A stretch of DNA of 64,000 nucleotides from Ilex aquifolium (GCA_951799425.1 OX637405.1:31355635-31419634), one strand, 5' to 3'. Numbered from the stretch's first letter, positions 23,113 through 36,732 are shown. The notes: generated from the sequence alone by a model not told the origin. Numbers and translations: made by a program.

Positions 23113-26100
23113 AGGCTAAGATGAATGAGGTAAGGTGAGGTTCATATCCGTATAGTTACCCACCACTAAAAGGAAAAAAAAAAGAAAAGATTATTGGGTT
23201 TAGTTGAAGTCATAAGCCTTCTTGATGGTGTAACGACTTGCTTGTGAGACACAATGAGATTCGTTTTAGACATTAGAATGAGAGACTAAAAGCTTTAGCG
23301 TACAACAATCCAAACAGATTAAGACAAGATATGGGTCGGAGAAAAGCAATTCAAGGCCAGCCCATTCCCTAACCCTTCACTAATTTTTCCACTCCAAAAG
23401 GAAGTGACCTCAAGGATGGAGTTTGATGAGCAGTGTCTTCAAAGAACCACCACCCCCACCATTGTTTCATCAAGTGGCTTTGTGCCATTCCTCACCCCCA
23501 CACCATGCATCCCATAGGGAGGGGCAAGTGATGGTCACACCATGGTATTCATATTATAAGCCCAATTATAAGTTTGAAAACGGGGTTTAAAACTGTCTCA
23601 AATTCCAGAAAGTAGCTGTTTTTAACATGTCAAAAATTAGAGTATGAAACAATATTATTGTTACGAAAAGCTTGTACGAATTACTTTGGATTGAATTTTA
23701 CATCCCTTTTGAGTTCTGTGCAAATCGATCATGGTTCATTGAGCTATACTTTGGTATAAATATTTTCAGTGGTCCATTATGGTTAGGACCTTCCCTTGGA
23801 AAGTAGGGTAGCTATTACTGAGAAAGCTCCACATCAACTTGCATATGAATCAGCAAAGACAGCAACCACTGATTTCTTCATTTCGCGGCTATAATGGCTA
23901 CCGACAGCATTCATGTGACGTTATCTTATATTGGCATGCAGTAATGGATCGATGAATTTGTTTGTGCACCAGAGGAACAGTGGAAAAGTCCGAAGCACCG
24001 AGTGAAAGCTCTTTGAGACTTATACCAATAGAGAGAGAGAGAGAGAGAGCTCTTTGAGCTCAGAATTAAACCCAGTTTGTACGCAAGTTGAGCCCACTTT
24101 AGTTCAGCTCCGGTTTGTTAAGCTACTGTATGCTTTCCTTGAGTCTCTTTCTTCTGTTTAGGTTTGTCCGATTGGAAGGCCCTCTACTTAGGTCTGGCTA
24201 ACAAATTAGTGTAAGGGGTTAGGAATGGTAAATGTCATCCCTCGCTGATTTTCCATAATCAATGTGGACTAGCGGCTCAAAATCCAGAGGAAAAAAAGAT
24301 ACAACTTTCGCCACCCTATGCCATAGATCTGGATCAATAGATGTAGATATTGAACTATCTACTGTGAATTATAGAGCTAGTTTGGTGTCCTAAAACATAA
24401 AGAAGAACTAGCTCTTACATGACAATTAATTCTGAATAATAGTGGCAAAAATTAATGACAACTTTACTAATCCTTTTTCTTTTTTTCTAGAGTACAACCA
24501 CCACCTATAAGCGGGAGGGAGGAGGGGATCCCAACAACGGGAGTGAGACTTGACCCTTAAATGGGTCCAATTTTTAATGAAGTAAAGGGGACCCTAACTT
24601 TCTATTCTCTCTTAAAGCTTTATAAAGTATGACAAGAATGGGTTGGTTAAGAATTATTGACTATAAACCATACCAATTATAGTCATATAATGGAGATGTT
24701 TGCCTTTAGAACGGGGACTTGGTGTAGAATAAGACTCGTGATACATGTGCATAGTTAAGCATTATTGTCTCCTTAACAATATCACAATAAAGATTGCTAT
24801 ATTTTGCCAATGACAGATGTTTGATTTCCATTGGACTAGTTGGAGGAGCCCTTTCCTTCACTAAGAAAGACTTAGTGTGCCTTTGCTAACAATTCCATTT
24901 TCAATTTTTTTTTAAAAAAAATAATTATTTTTTATTTTTTCTGTGAAAAATTAAAAATATAAAATATGTTTAGTAATTCTTTATATTTAAAAAATTATGT
25001 AAACAAAAATAAAAAATACGTTTGATATTATAGTTGTTTTGATGAATTTTTTAATTCCAAATTAGTTGCTCTTCAAAAATATTTTGGGAATGCACCATTC
25101 AACACCCCTGAAAAACCATCACCCAACCCCTGAAAATCCACCACCAAACCCCTTGAAAAACCACAGTCTAACATGTTTGGTCTAGTTAATCCAATGGGCC
25201 CATAATATCTTTGTTTGATTAGTTATTCTTAAAGTGGGATAAATATTTTGGGCCTCTATTTGCCCGTTGTAAATAGTGCTTGATCAAACTTAAGGGGAGG
25301 TGGGCTTCAAAGTTGGACAGCTTGGATATATATGGATAAAAAGACATTACTATCCGCAAATTAACTTGGAATAATAGATTAGACAAGGGACACATTTTAG
25401 TTAATTGCATAAAACCAAAGGGTTTTTGTTGTATTTTATTCAATATAAAACTGTAGATCCCACATCTGCCTATGTTTGCAGCCAAACATGGATTGTGATG
25501 GTGAACACCATGAACCCTATGTTAGCATTCCAATTTGTTGGGGTTGATTTTATGTCCAAACATGTAGGACTATACAAAACCAGTCCAAATATTACCCCCA
25601 TGCCAATATCCAAACATGACCCAAGGGGGCTTTGGATGGGCTTCAACCATTCCTAGTTTGTTTACCTTAATAAAAAAGATGGTTAAATGGGAATTTAATT
25701 AGAAAAAGAAGAAAGCTAGCTTCCAGGGGGAAAATGTGTCTTGTCCCCCCTTTCAGGGCTAGATCTCAATTTCTCGGTAAGAGAATCGTTACTCTCTTCA
25801 CCGATTTCGAAGCCAACCTCTTTCTCAAACTTAGTGATTCGGTATGAGCGTAAGACAAATTGTTGATTGCTTTGGGAAATGGGCATTTTTTTACTTAGCC
25901 ATGGGTTAGGGTTACTTCTAATCACACAAGTAACCCATGAACACGGGAATCACGAGTTTGCTCCAATCATAAAAGTAATGGCAACTTCAATTTAATACTC
26001 TCTTCTTTTCGGTTTTAAACCCCATGGAAATGCGCAATGAACAATGGGCACAATGTGCAAACTTTCATACGGGAAATAATAAAACAAACTTCACTTTCAT

Positions 26101-26287
26101 TACGCTATCTAGCTAAAAAAGTTGACTGTTTTATTGGTCGTTTCAAAAGAAAATTTTATTTTAAATTATTAAAAATCCTTTTCCCTAAACCAACAACCAA
26201 AGAATAATACTTTCTTCCCCCTCTATGTGCTCCTCTACTAGATAAAGCTGATTTTTTAATTACTTAATGCCTATGAATGCATGTTTA
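23113..26287. other. Gene-free interval
   Basis: No gene or RNA is recognised. A short GA run lies at about 24032-24049 and there is a weak three-fold repeat around 25100-25165 (accaccaaacccc-like). Reading frames are short and not protein-like. Confidence 0.5.
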
Positions 26288-26299
26288 ATGTTGTGTAAC

Positions 26300-26529
26300 T
26301 TTACACTTACAGATAGTTCAAGTGGTAACAGTGACGAGCTGTAAATCCAGATTTCTTGAGGTTGAATCTTGTTGTAACCCTTTGGAGTCAAGTCATGAGA
26401 GATTTATCCCTCAATACTCTAGTTTTGATATGGATGACCTTTTCTTTGATCAAACCGGAGAAAAAATTAGTCAATGTGCGTGTAAGTTGGCTCGAATATC
26501 CATGATCGTTGAACCAAAAAAAAAAAAAA
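26300..26529 (+). mobile_element. tRNA-derived SINE with 12-bp target duplication
   Basis: It is flanked by atgttgtgtaac at 26288-26299 and 26530-26541. It has an A-box-like tagttcaagtggtaacag and a B-box-like aggttgaatcttg, and ends in a run of about 15 A. It is colinear with the copy at 7736-7962 across its full length. Confidence 0.9.
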
Positions 26530-26541
26530 ATGTTGTGTAAC

Positions 26542-27533
26542 CTTTGAAGGTTTTACCAAATTGAAGTAGTTGTTGAATGTGAACTCTTTGAAGCTGTTGT
26601 TGCATTCCTGTTTTATAGGAGAGACACACATACATGTATATAACAAATTTTCCATATCTCAAATGATTTTACAAGTAGATCCTATGATCCAAAAAAGATT
26701 GTAATATCTAACCATATTATTGGCACTTGCACATGTGCACTTAAAAAGCCTTGTGCGTTGCACCTCAAGACTTATTTTTTTTTTAATCCCATTTTCTTTT
26801 AGAATATATTGACCGCGACCTTAGCAATATAAACAAATCATTAATAAAGCGAAGCTTGTAGTATGAGTAATGTTATTGTGATCTAAAAAATTGATCTAAT
26901 TTGTTGGCATGACGTGAAAAGTGACGGAGTCTCGATGAAGAAGTCTAAGAGTTATAGTCATAATAATATTATTAGACCACGTTACTGTCACATCATTAGA
27001 ATAATAAATTAGATTCCAATAACATTACTCAATTGCAGAGTTTCAGACTATACTGCAATAAATATTGAATAATTGAAACTTAAAGGGGCACTAATTTTTC
27101 CACTTCTTTAAAGTTGGCTCTCATGGACAGCCGATCCTTAAACATTGCTAGCTTCTTCCCTCTCAATGATTATTGTCTGATGTATATGATGTATTAGGTA
27201 AGAGTAAAATTTTTTGAATTTAAAAATTTGATCTAATTTATTAATCTAATGGCGTGGGATCCGACCATAAGCAACTTTCTTATGGAAGGTGATCAATATT
27301 AAACTGCCCAACATTGTATTTTTTTTTTTTTTGTGTATTTTACATGATTAGTAGAGGTAATCATTGAAAAGAGCCCACAGTTGTATGTATAAAAATGCCA
27401 TATATGGTCAACTAAGTTTTTCCACTTAAACAATCCAACGGTCCACATCATATTATCTTCCCCTAATTATTGCTCAAACATTATTCCAAACAACCACCTA
27501 ACCAATTAACCAAGCAAAAAATGGTCTAATGCC
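26542..27533. other. Gene-free interval
   Basis: AT-rich sequence. I see no gene, RNA or clear repeat. Confidence 0.5.
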
Positions 27534-27725
27534 TTTTTTTTTTTTTAACAGTTAGAGATATCTCAACTAGTTTACGTATATTTCGACTAATTTTCTCTCT
27601 TGTTTGGTCAAAAATAGGACATCCACATCGGAACTAGGGTATTCATGAGGGATAACTCTCTCATGATCTGACCCTAAACAATTACCAAAATTTAAATTTA
27701 AAATATCTGAATTTATAATTTATCA
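27534..27725 (-). mobile_element. SINE copy, minus orientation
   Basis: It begins on the plus strand with a T-run (the poly-A tail in reverse), then carries aactagtttacgtatatttcg, acatccacatcggaactagg and tattcatgagggataactct-type blocks shared with the other SINE copies. The promoter end, near 27700, is degenerate. Confidence 0.7.
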
Positions 27726-28204
27726 CTGACTTGAGCAAACCTTGTTTTGAAGACCTTTTTAATTGTGCACCTTGGAGTGATTTGGTCCCCTGCTTTGGCT
27801 ACATACAGTTTCCACGGATTCATCTATCATAATTATGTCAAGACCCAAAAAAAAAAAAAAAAATCATAATTATGTCGGGAAAGATAGAGACCCAATCTTC
27901 AATCCATTTCATGAGCTTTTACTATCACTATTCTCGCTAATGAATCCAAGTTGAGAATATTGGAAAAGCAACAGTAAAAAATGTGATGTCCAGGTAAGAA
28001 AAAAAATTAGTGCGGTATACGAGATTTTTGTAATTATAAGATTTAAGAAAGTGAGAAATAAATTTTATAATTTAAATCTATGATGTCAAGGTTACAACGA
28101 AAGAATCTCATAAAAAAGATAGAAATCATAGACATATTGCACGATGGACTTACTTGCAAACCTTGAGGAGCAACAAATGGGAAACTACGTAGAACTGGAG
28201 AACC

Positions 28205-28425
28205 CTCTACCATAGTTCAACGGTCAAGAGTGTCTGAACTAGTTTATTCGCACTTCGACTAATCCCTTCTCTAATTCGATTAAAAACAAATCATCCACAT
28301 CGAAACTAAAATATTCATGAAATATTATTTCATTATAGTTTATCAAGGTTCGAATTTAAGACATTTAAATTTATCATTCTTTCTCATCATTGGAATTGAA
28401 ATTCTAAATTCTCTGTCATAAACTG
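28205..28425 (-). mobile_element. SINE copy, minus orientation, degenerate
   Basis: It shares the order gttcaacggtcaagag, gaactagtttattcgcactt, atccacatcgaaactaaa, tattcatgaaat and ggttcgaattt with the copy at 27534. The last block is a B-box in reverse complement. No T-run tail remains. Confidence 0.65.
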
Positions 28426-30979
28426 AACTTACCATACTGAAAATAGGAACACAAAATTCAAAGAAGGGCATGGTGACAAAATCAAATGACCAGCTTGCTA
28501 AATTCGGTGGTACAAGTATCAATGCACTACAGCTAATTCTTTTGGCACAATTCGAAACTGCTTATGTTGACCGATATTTTATGCTTCCCACCCGACACCC
28601 ACCCCCCCCCCCACACACACACACACACACCCACAACTCCACCCCCAACAAACTATCTGCTTATTAAAAGCAAAACAGATATTATTCGTAGCAGCCAGTC
28701 TGGCTCACAGGTGTGAGATCAATCTTCAAGATGTGAACGAAATCTGCTGTTTCATTAAACAAGACATTTAACACAATTATTAAGACAAGGGTATGCATGA
28801 GTGTAGGCATTAACAAACAAAAGGAAAATGCAATCATTTAATACTTTGATCTAATATCGTTTCAATTAACATGACCCGCCAGTGTATTAAATCCTAATAA
28901 TACTGTTCTTAGCACAAATGAACTATAGTATTGCATGCCATGAAGCTTATTGGATGAAACCAACCTGGCAACCTTTTTATCTGAAAGATTCCAATGGAAA
29001 GTTGAGACAAAGTAGGCTTGCTCATAAACTTTGGGGCAGCTTCTTCCTTGCAACATCGTGACCACCACTTCGAAACATTTGTAAAAACATGTCAATGCAT
29101 ACAAATCCAGAGACATACTTTAATCTGAGAGGTTTGTTTAGTTTCCGTACAAGTTTAAGTTGCTGCATTTCACAATAAAACAAAGGAGAAAAAGCAACCT
29201 ATTTGCATTATTTCGTTCCAAGATGTAGGAGAAATGAAAAGTCTTGTTCAAAACATGATAAACAATTCTTGTTGGATATCCCGATATCTCCTTCTTAACC
29301 TAAACTTTGAACGATCGACGCTATATATTTGGAAGGATGGAATGGAAAATTACCAGTTGCATTACTTAATTTTTTTTTTTTTGGATTAAAAATTTGCCAT
29401 GAGAACATTCTGGGATTAGTTTTTTGGGTAGATAGATTAGGTATAGATTTGGAATATCTAGGAGATAGATTCTGGCAAGATGAATCAATAGACCAGGATG
29501 AATATGAATTAAAATGTTGAATGAAGTTATTTGAAATACTTAATAAACAATATTTTTTTTTTAAGTCCATCCCAATAGGTATTCTACTTGATCTAGGATC
29601 CTTATAAATATGTTTCCTTGACCTCCAGTCTCTTTGCCCTATAGCTTAGGTTTCCAATTCAAGTCCCTACAACTATCCTTCTTTTCATCTAGTTATATTC
29701 CCTGGATTTCAATTCCATCCATCAACAAAAAGAAACTAATTAACCCGTGATTTCTACGTGCATTTCGACAGACAAATGAGGTAATGGCACTTTTCATTGT
29801 GCAAGGAAGCCATGCATGCTAACCGATGCAGCAGCTTTTTTTTTTGAGTTGTTCTCAAATTACTTTGCACAATGACAGTCATGATCATGTTCTGAATTAG
29901 TGTCTGACAGTTAATGGCTACAAAAGAATAGTTCGGCTTCGTTACAAATTCTAGTTGGAAAATGAATATGATGTCTGATCTGATAGATTCTTATTACTAT
30001 CTTACCAATATCTTACACTTCATTGTATATGTTGAAGCTAGCATATGGGACTTCCACAAGAATCATCTCCTGCCATATTGGTTTATTGGTAGATTAATTT
30101 GAGTATATATGTTAACTAATATATTCCAAAAATCATGCTAAGAGATATATGGTTATTGTCGTCTGATTAAAGTGATTCGTTGTTTCGTTTTCTTCATTAA
30201 TTGCGATCCCTTCTAATACACTTTTACGTCTAAATCATCCACAGTGAATTAATTGGGGATGCACTCATATAAAACATGTCCTATTTATGCTTATTGTGGG
30301 TGATCTACCATTAAAAGAAATCGAGTGGAAGTAATTGGAGGGAATTCAAGTCCTTTCTTCAGATATTGTTGCTTGTTTGTGGCCTAGCTGATCCTTCTTG
30401 GTCCTTTTTGGAGTTCCTAGATTCTTGGGGTAGCTCTCACTATATGCATATGTAAGTGGACCCAAAACTGGGTGGATCTAAATGTCTCTGCTTATGACCA
30501 GATTCGAGCTTGGATATCTGAGCCCATGTGGAAAGATTTTATGGGGACAAATTTACAGGTAAATTGATGAATAATGCTGTTGGTGGAAGCATAGGAATCC
30601 AGTCTATATAACGTGTGGGAAAAGAGGACAAAATAGGAGATTTTATCAATTAAATCCAACGTAGATCCTTGGTGGATGTTCTTATCATATTCATGAAGAT
30701 TGGATGACCAAATCTGTGGTTGTAGACAAGCAAAAGATTGAACGGAGGTGGTTGAGAATAAACTGGTTCTCCGGGAACATAGTGAATATTTCACATTATT
30801 GATGCAGTTTTCTGTAGTATAAACATGGGTTAACGCAAAGCCACGAGAACATGTGAATGTACTTTTTTATTTTGATTTGATGGAGTTTTCACTTATTACA
30901 ATATGTACCAGGGGAATTGTTTAGACATATTATTCATAAACTTTTTCAAGGTAGAATATTAGGGGTTTATGTAATGTTC
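28426..30979. other. Gene-free interval
   Basis: A C-run followed by a (CA)n tract lies at about 28602-28630. The remaining sequence is AT-rich with short reading frames that match no family I recognise. Confidence 0.5.
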
Positions 30980-30982
30980 TTA

Positions 30983-31348
30983 GAGCATCTCCAAGGGGAG
31001 TGTTATTTTTGGGGTGCCAAATACCATTTTCCAATCTTGAACAGTGTTTTAGCACCTCTAAATTATAAATCTGCTCCAATAGCAGGTGCCAAAATGGGGT
31101 GCCATTTTCATATTTTTATTCATCAATGTATATGAATCGTTGGATCTATATTCATCTAAACGATTCTATATTCACCAATCCATTTGCAACCTCCCATTTT
31201 TTCTCTCCAGAGTTGCCAAAAATGCCACCCCAAAGACATTGATGTCATTTTCCAACCCCATATGCCACCCCACTTGGAGTGAACTTTTTTGAATTTGGGG
31301 TGGCATATGGGGTATGCCACCCCATATGCCTCCCCCTTGGAGATGCTC
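30983..31348. mobile_element. MITE copy 3 (PIF/Harbinger-like), complete
   Basis: The inverted termini gagcatctccaaggggag and, inward from the right, gagcatctccaagggggagg lie between TTA duplications at 30980-30982 and 31349-31351. At 366 bp it is the same length class as the copy at 8448-8816. Internal blocks such as ttgaacagtgtttt and aattataaatctgctccaat are shared. It ends about 240 bp upstream of the SDR gene's TATA box. Confidence 0.9.
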
Positions 31349-31590
31349 TTAGTAGACACCAAAAGATATAAGTACCGAAATATAATTTTTTGATAGCAGA
31401 GTTGAACCGTAAAAAATTATTATCAAGTTATTCTAAAATTTAAGTTCATGGAAAAGTGAAAGGCAAGCAGGTCCTTGAGGGACAAGCGAGGTTTAGAGTG
31501 AGGGACATTGCCTAGGAAGTTGCCTTGAATTGGAGAATCTCACAAGTCACGCCCTACAGAAAACGCCACTCATCTAATGCGTCCACTGCC

Positions 31591-31602
31591 TATAAATATA
31601 TA
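31591..31602 (+). promoter_or_regulatory. TATA box of the SDR gene
   Basis: The motif tataaatatata lies about 105 bp upstream of the start codon. The leader that follows is pyrimidine-rich, with a (CT)n run at about 31647-31669. Confidence 0.7.
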
Positions 31603-31705
31603 TCTTTCCTCTCCTCTTCTCTCAATAACTACATTTCCTTGTTAGCTCTCTCTCTCTCTCTCTCTCTAGGTATTTCTTTCTCTGTGTTCTCTCATTCCAG
31701 TTGTC

Positions 31706-33006
31706 ATGCCTGCTCAAGTGGTGTCTGAGAAAACCTACCAAGGGATTCACATCTTGGGAAAAGAAAGCAATCCTCCCACCCCTAAAAGGTACAAGCATCT
31801 TCACATCTCTCTTTCATGGTGACAAACTAACCCCCACAGCCATATCAATCTATTTTTTTGATACTTTCCATTGGAGGCAGTGTATAAAACATTCATTAGA
31901 AAATGCCCTTGCCTATGTTTACACTTTGATTAGAGACTAAATCACTAACTCTAAAGAGATGAGTTTCGCAGGAGACTGCTTGCTGCCAGCATTATTGAAT
32001 TAATGAACCTATAATTAGCAATTACTTAAACTATTTGAGACCCCTTTTGTTTAAGCCAGGCTTTACTTTGTCCTGCATCATAGATTCATAATGGGTTTCG
32101 GACTTTATATTGTACTTTTTTTTTTTATCTGACTTTATATTGTACTTTACTGATACTTATTTGCTATTTTACAGGTTGGAGGGAAAGATTGCAATTGTGA
32201 CTGGTGGTGCTAGGGGGATTGGAGAGGCAACAGTGAGACTCTTTGCAAGTCATGGTGCTAAAGTAGTGATTGCTGATGTTGAGGATACCCTTGGAAGTGT
32301 GCTTGCCAACTCATTGTCTCCTTGTGCAACCTTTTTTCATTGTGATGTTAGCCTGGAAGAACATATTAAGAACTTGATTGATTCCACGATTCTCCGATAT
32401 GGGCGCCTTGATATCCTCTTCAACAATGCTGGGGTGCTTGGCAATCAATCTAAGCATAAAAGCATAGTTAATTTTGATGTGGACGAGTTCGATCGTGTTA
32501 TGCGTGTCAACACGAGAGGTGTGGCACTAGGAATGAAGCACGCTGCGCGTGTGATGATCCCCAGAGGAGCTGGGTGTATCATTTCCACGGCCAGTGTTGC
32601 CGGAGTGATGGGAGGGCTCGGTCCGCACGCTTATACTGCTTCAAAGCACGCCATTGTTGGGCTAACAAAGAACACAGCTTGTGAGCTGGGGAGGTATGGA
32701 ATTAGAGTGAACTGCATTTCACCATTTGGGGTGGCCACATCAATGCTTGTTAATGCATGGAGGAGCAGTGACGGAGAAGAAGAAGAAGAGGAATGTATGA
32801 ATTTCGGGTTACCTTGCGAGAAGGAAGTGGAGAAGATGGAGGAGTTTGTGAGAGGGTTGGCCAACTTGAAATCCCAAACCCTAAGGGGTAGAGATATAGC
32901 TGAAGCTGCTCTATATCTTGCTAGTGATGAATCTAAATATGTAAGTGGTCATAACCTTGTTGTTGATGGTGGCATCACCACATCAAGGAATTGTGTTGGA
33001 TTGTAA
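31706..33006 (+). CDS. Short-chain dehydrogenase/reductase, SDR2a-like
   Basis: Classical NAD(P)-dependent SDR of 304 residues encoded by two exons, 31706-31788 and 32175-33006. The single intron is GT-AG and splits an Arg codon. The start [19 protein letters not shown] matches the N-terminal extension of plant SDR2a-type proteins (SDR110C group). The Rossmann motif TGGARGIG is at residues 37-44, and Asp62 at the end of strand 2 favours NAD(H). NNAG is at 111-114. The catalytic residues are Asn140, Ser168, Tyr181 and Lys185 (YTASK). The C-terminus [14 protein letters not shown] is typical of the family. An acidic insertion (DGEEEEEE) sits in the variable substrate loop. Relatives act on hydroxylated terpenoids, lignans or xanthoxin, but the substrate here cannot be read from sequence. 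The frame is intact and all key residues are present. Confidence 0.93.
31789..32174 (+). other. Intron of the SDR gene
   Basis: The donor is AAAG|GTACAAG and the acceptor TTTTACAG|GTTGG. A short direct repeat (gactttatattgtacttt at about 32101 and 32131) lies near the acceptor. No other feature is seen. Confidence 0.9.
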
Positions 33007-33865
33007 CAATTGTTTTAAGTGTGCAAACATGCTGTCTATGCTCAAAATGAGTGCATATCAATGTAATCAAAGTTATCGCATATCTCTATTCGAATATCAA
33101 ATAGAAGTATTTTTTCTTTTGTATAGCCAGTCATTTTGGGAATCCAGCGATGCATTTGAAGAGTAAAATTTAATCAAATAAAACAATATCAATGATAAAG
33201 TATGACATATGACCTCAAATTCTTACGTGAGCTTAAAATTTGTATTGTGGTATGTTATAAAAAGGGCATCGAATGTCGAAAAGAGATGGCTCAGTAGAGA
33301 AGGAATGAGAAATCGTCAAGAATGATTTCTTTGTTGGCGAAACAAATGATTAAATTGCGCCAATTATTCTCTAAATTGGCCTAGATTTTTAACGCCTCAA
33401 AAAATTGATTAAAATAGATGATAACATACTTTTCATAGTACGAGTCTTTTAAAACTTAAATTACATCCTTTTACCATGTACACACGCCAATGTTTATTCA
33501 AATCTAGAATAGTGAGGTGAACCAAATTTCAAAGCATGATACTCATTCTTCCTCGTCCATGCTGCAAATCTTAGTAGAGAACTTCCAAAAAAGATTTGAT
33601 TTTAGTTACACAGACAAGGTCACATTTCAGGGACCAAATGTCCTTGTTGATTAGCTGTTACGGAAAGTTTACAAAAGTTTCAGGTCAAAGAGGGTTGCGT
33701 GTGGATGTTTTTTTACTATGTGTATATAAATATATATTTATTTTTTTTGACTTTACCATATGTATAGTTGAATTCCTTGACGTAGTGAGGTTTCCACCAT
33801 CACCTTGACTTTTCTAATTATTACTGTTTTTTGGAAGGAAAACTCTGCAATACAGAAAAAAAATT
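33007..33865. other. 3' flank of the SDR gene
   Basis: The start of this stretch must hold the 3' untranslated region. The rest is AT-rich with no recognised gene. Confidence 0.5.
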
Positions 33866-34695
33866 CGGTATCGTATCGTCAATTATAATTTTTTATGGTA
33901 AAATTACACATTAAAAAAAAGATGTTATAACTATTTAAGAAATGTCATAATCGATCACAGACACCATGATCGATTATGATCTTCCCTTGGACAGTTGTAA
34001 CTTCTCAATTAAAAGTTGTAACCTAATCTTTAATGACTTGTTTGGTATGATGAAAAAATAGAAAGATGAAACATTGGAAGGATGAAAAGTTTGAATGATA
34101 GATAAAATATTATGTTTGATAAAGAAGGAAAATAGGAAGGATGAAAAAATGGATGGATGAGCTTTTTTTTCAACTCACCAAAATCAATCCCTCCAAAATT
34201 GGAAGGAAAGTAGATGAAAAATTAATTATTTGTGTTAAAATGTATCTTATTTATCTATATATCATTTGATATATTCATACATTATGTACACATTAATTTC
34301 ATATATAAATACAATGATAAAATATATTTATACTTTTTTTAAAAAAAATTTAAAAATTTAAAATAAAATTAAAAATTAAAAATTAGAAATAAAAAAATAT
34401 TTTTTCCATCTTACCAATCACAAAAAAAAATTAATCATTTTCATTTTCCATCCATCCTACCAAATATAAATGAAAGAAAATGTATCATTCTTACTTTCCT
34501 TCATTAGATGATAGAAAGTGTATTTCTCATACTTTCCATCTTTCTTATCAATCGGAACATAAAAGTTGTAACTTCGATATTAATTCTAACCTCCTATAGT
34601 TGATCATACTTTTTAAAAGTTATAACTTACACCTCAAAAAAAATAATAACTTAACTTAAAAAAATTTATAATTTTCAGTACGTCGGTGATACTGT
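33866..34695. repeat. Dispersed repeat (copy 1), split by a MITE-like insertion
   Basis: The outer parts (33866-34034 and 34561-34695) share blocks with 50318-50545: tcgtcaattataatttttta, atgatcgattatgatc-type palindromic sequence, cagttgtaacttctcaatta and aaagttgtaactt. The ends of the whole are weakly inverted (cggtatcgtatcg and, inward from the right, cagtatcaccgacg), suggesting a small DNA transposon. Confidence 0.55.
34035..34560. mobile_element. MITE-like insertion with degenerate inverted ends
   Basis: The left end reads ttgtttggtatgatgaaaaa then atagaaagatg. The right end, reading inward, reads atgttccgattgataagaaa then gatggaaag. The two ends are inverted relatives. The middle is very AT-rich. 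I could not define a target duplication. Confidence 0.45.
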
Positions 34696-35901
34696 AGACT
34701 TTTCCCTGAACAAATGTCAAAGTCAAACTTTCTAGGCGGCTAGCTGTTTGGAACCACTACAGGCCCCATATGCTCAGCAAATACGATGAGGAATCAAAGT
34801 CATCCTAGAAAACTCGAATAGTCTGTCTGGGCACGTCAACACCTTTTTTTCTTTTGGTAGGTGGGAGTGGGACGTCAATACTTTTTTTCTATTAGAATTG
34901 CAACCCTAGAAATGACCATGGCTGCTTAGTGGGTAAGCAATGGTGGCCATCCTATAAAAAATTGTCTGTATTTGAAATTGAAAATGACTTATTCTGGTCA
35001 GCAGAGCAAAATATGATCAAAATGGGAGAGGTGTAAAAAAAGCTGTAGTGGTCCTAAACCAATGCCATGGTGGCCCACGGATTCTCGAGGAGCAAGGTGT
35101 TTTTTGTTTCAATAATGATACGAGTATCATCTTTGTAGTTTGTACACTACCCCATCTGTACTATCTCGTGACATTTGTGCGGTGAGCATAGTTGCCCCTT
35201 GGTCATGCTCTTTGTACAATCAAGCGAAGAGCTGGTGAAACCCGGAATAAAATATAGTATATAATTAGATCTGAAATTCTTTATTAGGGTTGGAACAAGC
35301 GATGAACGAGTGACCACAAGCACTCGAGATGCAGTTAGGTTAAAACATGCTCATCATATGACTGAGCGAAACACACCTCACTTTAGATAGGAGCAAAATG
35401 AATGACTTACAACTGAAAGTCAGTTCTCCGAATTGATATATCGTACGATGTAATGGAGATCTTCATAATTATTAAATATTTAATAAATTAATATGACTCT
35501 CTAATTCAATAATTTATATTGATATTGTCGTTTATGTAGAAAACCCGGCCAAAACAGTAACTTGAACTTATGATGTAGTAAGTTCATTACATCATAATAT
35601 TATCTTGCCACATTTTCTTTTAAAGATAAGAAATAATTTTCATCGTTTGTTGCAAAATTACTTTCAAATCTCTTTTGCGAGTATTACAAATATTAAATAT
35701 CAAATTCCGTGACTTAAAATCTTATAATTATTGGGTTAACACAGCAGGACAAGACTCAAACATTGAACAAAAAGAGCAAAGGACAAAAAACCATGTCCAG
35801 TTTCAATCCTCTCAATGCATTATTGTACGTACACAGTACACTCAATACATTTTGATATGTGGGCTTAGTTCAGGAGACTGTCCCAAACTCTGTATATGTA
35901 C
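34696..35901. other. Gene-free interval
   Basis: No gene or RNA is recognised. The right end contains the atatgtac target duplication of the next element (35894-35901). Confidence 0.5.
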
Positions 35902-36145
35902 CATAGTTTTAAAATCTGGCCCGGATAACAATTCGGTAAAGGGATTAGGTCAATAAATCACTGGTTGAATCGGTAATATAAAAAATAATTATAAATACTA
36001 ATAAATAGGCTAAAAAATCACAATAATTATAAAAATAACATCAAATAAGTAAAGTTAAGTAGAGAAAAATCATAAAACATGTATCTAATTTCAATGTATT
36101 CAATTTTCAATACAACTTGTAAAGCTAAGTAAAGAAAAATATATC

Positions 36146-36710
36146 TGATGATGTTATTTTACACGAATAAATAATGAGATAAGGTTCGATTGAACGGGAT
36201 AGGTCAGAGCTACAAGGCTCATGAGTTGGTGGATGAGTGTTCTAATTATCCGAGGTGTAAGGAGTGTGATACAGTAAAGATATAGTGGTTCACCGGCTGA
36301 TGAGCTCGGCTAGTCCACTCTCTAATGGAGACTCTTGCTCCTTTGCCTTTATTGATGATCTTTGAATGCTTATCGATCGTTCTTCTTTCTTTGGGGTAAT
36401 GTACAGTATTTATAATATTGCTCCTAACCCTCCAGGATCTCTAGCGAGATCCTTGCCCTTTATTCATGGGATCCCCCTTAATCTTAGGAGGGGATCCTGA
36501 TCAATTAAGGGTTTCCCGCTTGGGATGTTGCTTGATTTCCGTTTGGGAGATGCTAGCTATCACCCAGCTACTTCCCCTATTGATCAGGCTACCGTTCCGC
36601 TTGGGTGGAGCACGAGCTATGGACATCTGAGCTCTGGAGCTTCGAACCGACCTCTGGACCTGATCTCCTGGGCTGAGCTCCTACTTAGGATTAATTTTTG
36701 AGTACCATCA
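36146..36710 (-). repeat. 3' LTR of element A
   Basis: The 565-bp LTR has 5-bp terminal inverted repeats (TGATG...CATCA). It is almost identical to 48364-48928, with about 15 substitutions and no length change. Confidence 0.95.
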
Positions 36711-36732
36711 GTTGCCCCCCAGCCCTTAGCCC
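36711..36732 (-). other. Polypurine tract of element A
   Basis: On the minus strand the sequence directly upstream of the 3' LTR is purine-rich, with ctggggggcaac ending at the LTR boundary. This is where plus-strand DNA synthesis is primed in LTR elements. Confidence 0.75.

Noticed and set aside
28862-29116. 84-codon minus-strand frame, possible exon
   Set aside because: The composition is not clearly protein-like, and no family or exon context supports it.
30492-30794. 100-codon minus-strand frame, possible exon
   Set aside because: No recognisable family, no convincing splice sites and no neighbouring exons.
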